From CAWCCP01 sp963701245 (GTDB lineage Bacteria; Patescibacteriota; Saccharimonadia; Saccharimonadales; UBA4665): a stretch of 64,000 nt of DNA. This document shows positions 63,193 through 64,000 of this stretch, one piece after another (the first letter of the stretch is position 1; each line of letters opens with the position of its first letter). Location: assembly GCA_963701245.1 (NCBI GenBank), contig OY969576.1, positions 744,001 to 808,000 on the forward strand, written 5' to 3'. Under the pieces are notes generated by a model. The model worked only from the letters and a program-made list of their open reading frames with translations, searched no databases and was not told the DNA's origin. The translations under genes and the position numbers were made by a program.

Positions 63193-63347
63193 TCCTTTCT
63201 GCCGTTGCTCATCAGGAGAAAGGATATCAGTAGAGATATAATATCTTTCCCGTAATAGAACGGGCTAGATGGAGCACCAACGTACAACGCATGAGATAGC
63301 GCATACTATACAGGTTGCTGGCAGGTCAATGAGCTAGGTCTCTCGCT
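63193..63347 (-). promoter_or_regulatory. SAM-I/IV-type riboswitch with translational expression platform
   Basis: On the minus strand, CTGCCAGCAACC (about 63313-63324), GGTGCTCC (about 63271-63278) and a hairpin CCCGTTCTATTACGGG followed by AAAGAT reproduce the conserved order of the SAM-I/SAM-IV clan (GCAACC..GGUGC..P4..AAAGAU). The platform is clear: TCCTTTCT (63217-63224) can pair with the Shine-Dalgarno AGAAAGGA (63193-63200), or alternatively the overlapping ATATCCTTTC (63218-63227) can pair with GGAAAGATAT (63241-63250). TATAAA at 63354-63359 is a likely -10. The exact subclass and P1 helix are uncertain. Confidence 0.7.
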
Positions 63348-63442
63348 GCACTCTTTATACTTAAATTGTTAATGTGTCCTATTGTATCATAAAAACTGAT
63401 TTGGAGCCTTGATTGTAGTTTTAGTATAATTTCATTTTGTAC

Positions 63443-63516
63443 TGGGGATTGGCCAAGTGGTAAGGCACTGGGTTCTGGTCCCAGGATCGGGGGTTCGAAT
63501 CCCTCATCCCCAGCCA
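63443..63516 (+). tRNA. tRNA-Gln (anticodon CUG)
   Basis: Acceptor TGGGGAT pairs with ATCCCCA at the 3' end and CCA is encoded. The anticodon stem CTGGG/CCCAG encloses TTCTGGT with anticodon CTG, and GGTTCGAATC forms the T arm. TATAAT at 63425-63430 lies 12 bases upstream, with TTGGAG 18 bp before that. Confidence 0.95.
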
Positions 63517-63587
63517 AATTTCATGTAACAGATGTATTAATACACTCTCACCCCTGTTATTCGACTCATTATTTGCAGTTTTTAACG

Positions 63588-64000
63588 TCATATTTGACCT
63601 CCTAATAATTTACGTGTTTTGTCACTTCTCTCGGCTATTGCGCGAGCAAAATTAGTGTATGTAACAGATAGGCAACCCTCCTTTATTGTTAGATTCGCAA
63701 AAAGTTTTGAAAGTATAATACGCTTCTGTTCAGGTGTCTTCTTTGGGTATAATTCGGCGGCTCGTTGGGATAACTCGAGGATGACCAGACGCTGCTCAAG
63801 CCTTTGTCCTAACGAACTGTCGAGTTTAGAAAGTTGATCCTCTAATTCGGCTTTCTGACCCATAAACTGATGGTGCTTCTCTTCATACTTTTCGGGCGTT
63901 ATATCGCCAGCCAGTTTGTCGTCGTAAAGGCCGTCGTCCATGCGAGTAATCCTGTTTATTTGAGTTTGAGTTGACGCGGCTAATCGCTCACGATGCTCAA
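63588..64000 (-). CDS. serine recombinase, C-terminal part (partial)
   Basis: The frame is open from the right window edge to a stop at 63588. It contains a basic coiled-coil start (RLAASTQTQINRITRMDDGLYDDKLAGDI, here given in parts: RLAASTQTQINRITRM and DDGLYDDKLAGDITPEKYEE), then QFMGQKAELEDQLSKL and SQRAAELYPKKTPEQKRIIL. This is the C-terminal coiled coil and tail of large serine recombinases. The catalytic Ser domain lies outside the window. It ends 71 bp after the tRNA-Gln gene, a typical setting for an integrated element. Confidence 0.75.
   Translation of the reverse strand, partial: EHRERLAASTQTQINRITRMDDGLYDDKLAGDITPEKYEEKHHQFMGQKAELEDQLSKLDSSLGQRLEQRLVILELSQRAAELYPKKTPEQKRIILSKLFANLTIKEGCLSVTYTNFARAIAERSDKTRKLLGGQI

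Noticed and set aside
63326..63517. 63-residue minus-strand ORF (MAGDEGFEPPILGPEPSALP...)
   Set aside because: It is the antisense of the tRNA-Gln gene; GFEPP-type translations are a classic artefact of tRNA sequences.

Overview
The window looks like a chromosomal segment of a Candidatus Saccharibacteria (TM7) member of the Patescibacteria/CPR. This is inferred from compact, often overlapping gene order, a split transketolase, the 'SGFDHILVVV' type of N-terminal membrane segment on secreted proteins, modest GC content and standard code 11. TAG, TAA and TGA all act as stops here, which argues against the Gracilibacteria code. Many start codons have no Shine-Dalgarno and sit 6-9 bases after a -10 hexamer, as expected for leaderless mRNAs.

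Layout. 1-9.7 kb (minus): 5' end of dnaE, two small envelope proteins, galU, the tRNA amidotransferase cluster gatC-gatA-(membrane protein)-gatB, uvrB, a LOG-like protein and a 414-aa orphan. 9.8-16.5 kb (minus): a carbon operon gap-rpiB-rpe-tktN-TM-TM-tktC-fba followed by a PfkB kinase; two paralogous membrane proteins lie between the transketolase halves. 16.5-18.7 kb: an SDR gene and a Crp/Fnr regulator bordered by short related repeats, one of them an 87-bp MITE-like element with a 5-bp target duplication. 18.7-34.9 kb: pyrophosphatase, phosphodiesterase, flavin reductase, trxB/glutaredoxin, FKBP, Nudix, pheST, a two-component pair, yajQ, prs, pyrF, a pyrD gene broken by an in-frame TAG, a glycoside hydrolase and rmuC.

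35.0-42.3 kb: a compact flavin electron-transfer operon (FMN-binding lipid-side protein, ApbE, RnfD/NqrB-like membrane protein, FAD/NAD reductase), an L,D-transpeptidase, and a metal ABC transporter divergent from a Fur-family regulator. The ABC ATPase is split by a -1 shift exactly at A_AAA_AAC. 42.4-52.9 kb: DNA glycosylase, CNNM-type protein, Hsp20, a GH25-like secreted protein, MscS, a four-repeat Asn-rich secreted protein, a phosphoribosyltransferase and typA.

53.1-59.2 kb is the most unusual region. Three secreted proteins have the same 200-codon N-terminal module (membrane anchor, ricin-like lectin, Gly linker; encoded by 600 bp that appear identical) fused to three different cell-wall-hydrolase-type C-termini: NlpC/P60, lysozyme/SLT-like and degenerate M23. 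A G1 glutamic peptidase lies among them and a complete insertion sequence lies next to them. I infer a modular exoenzyme set for attacking or remodelling peptidoglycan, possibly of a host cell. 59.3-64 kb: rarA, a DUF998 protein, a dienelactone hydrolase, metK under a SAM-type riboswitch, tRNA-Gln(CUG), and the C-terminal end of a serine recombinase 71 bp past the tRNA.
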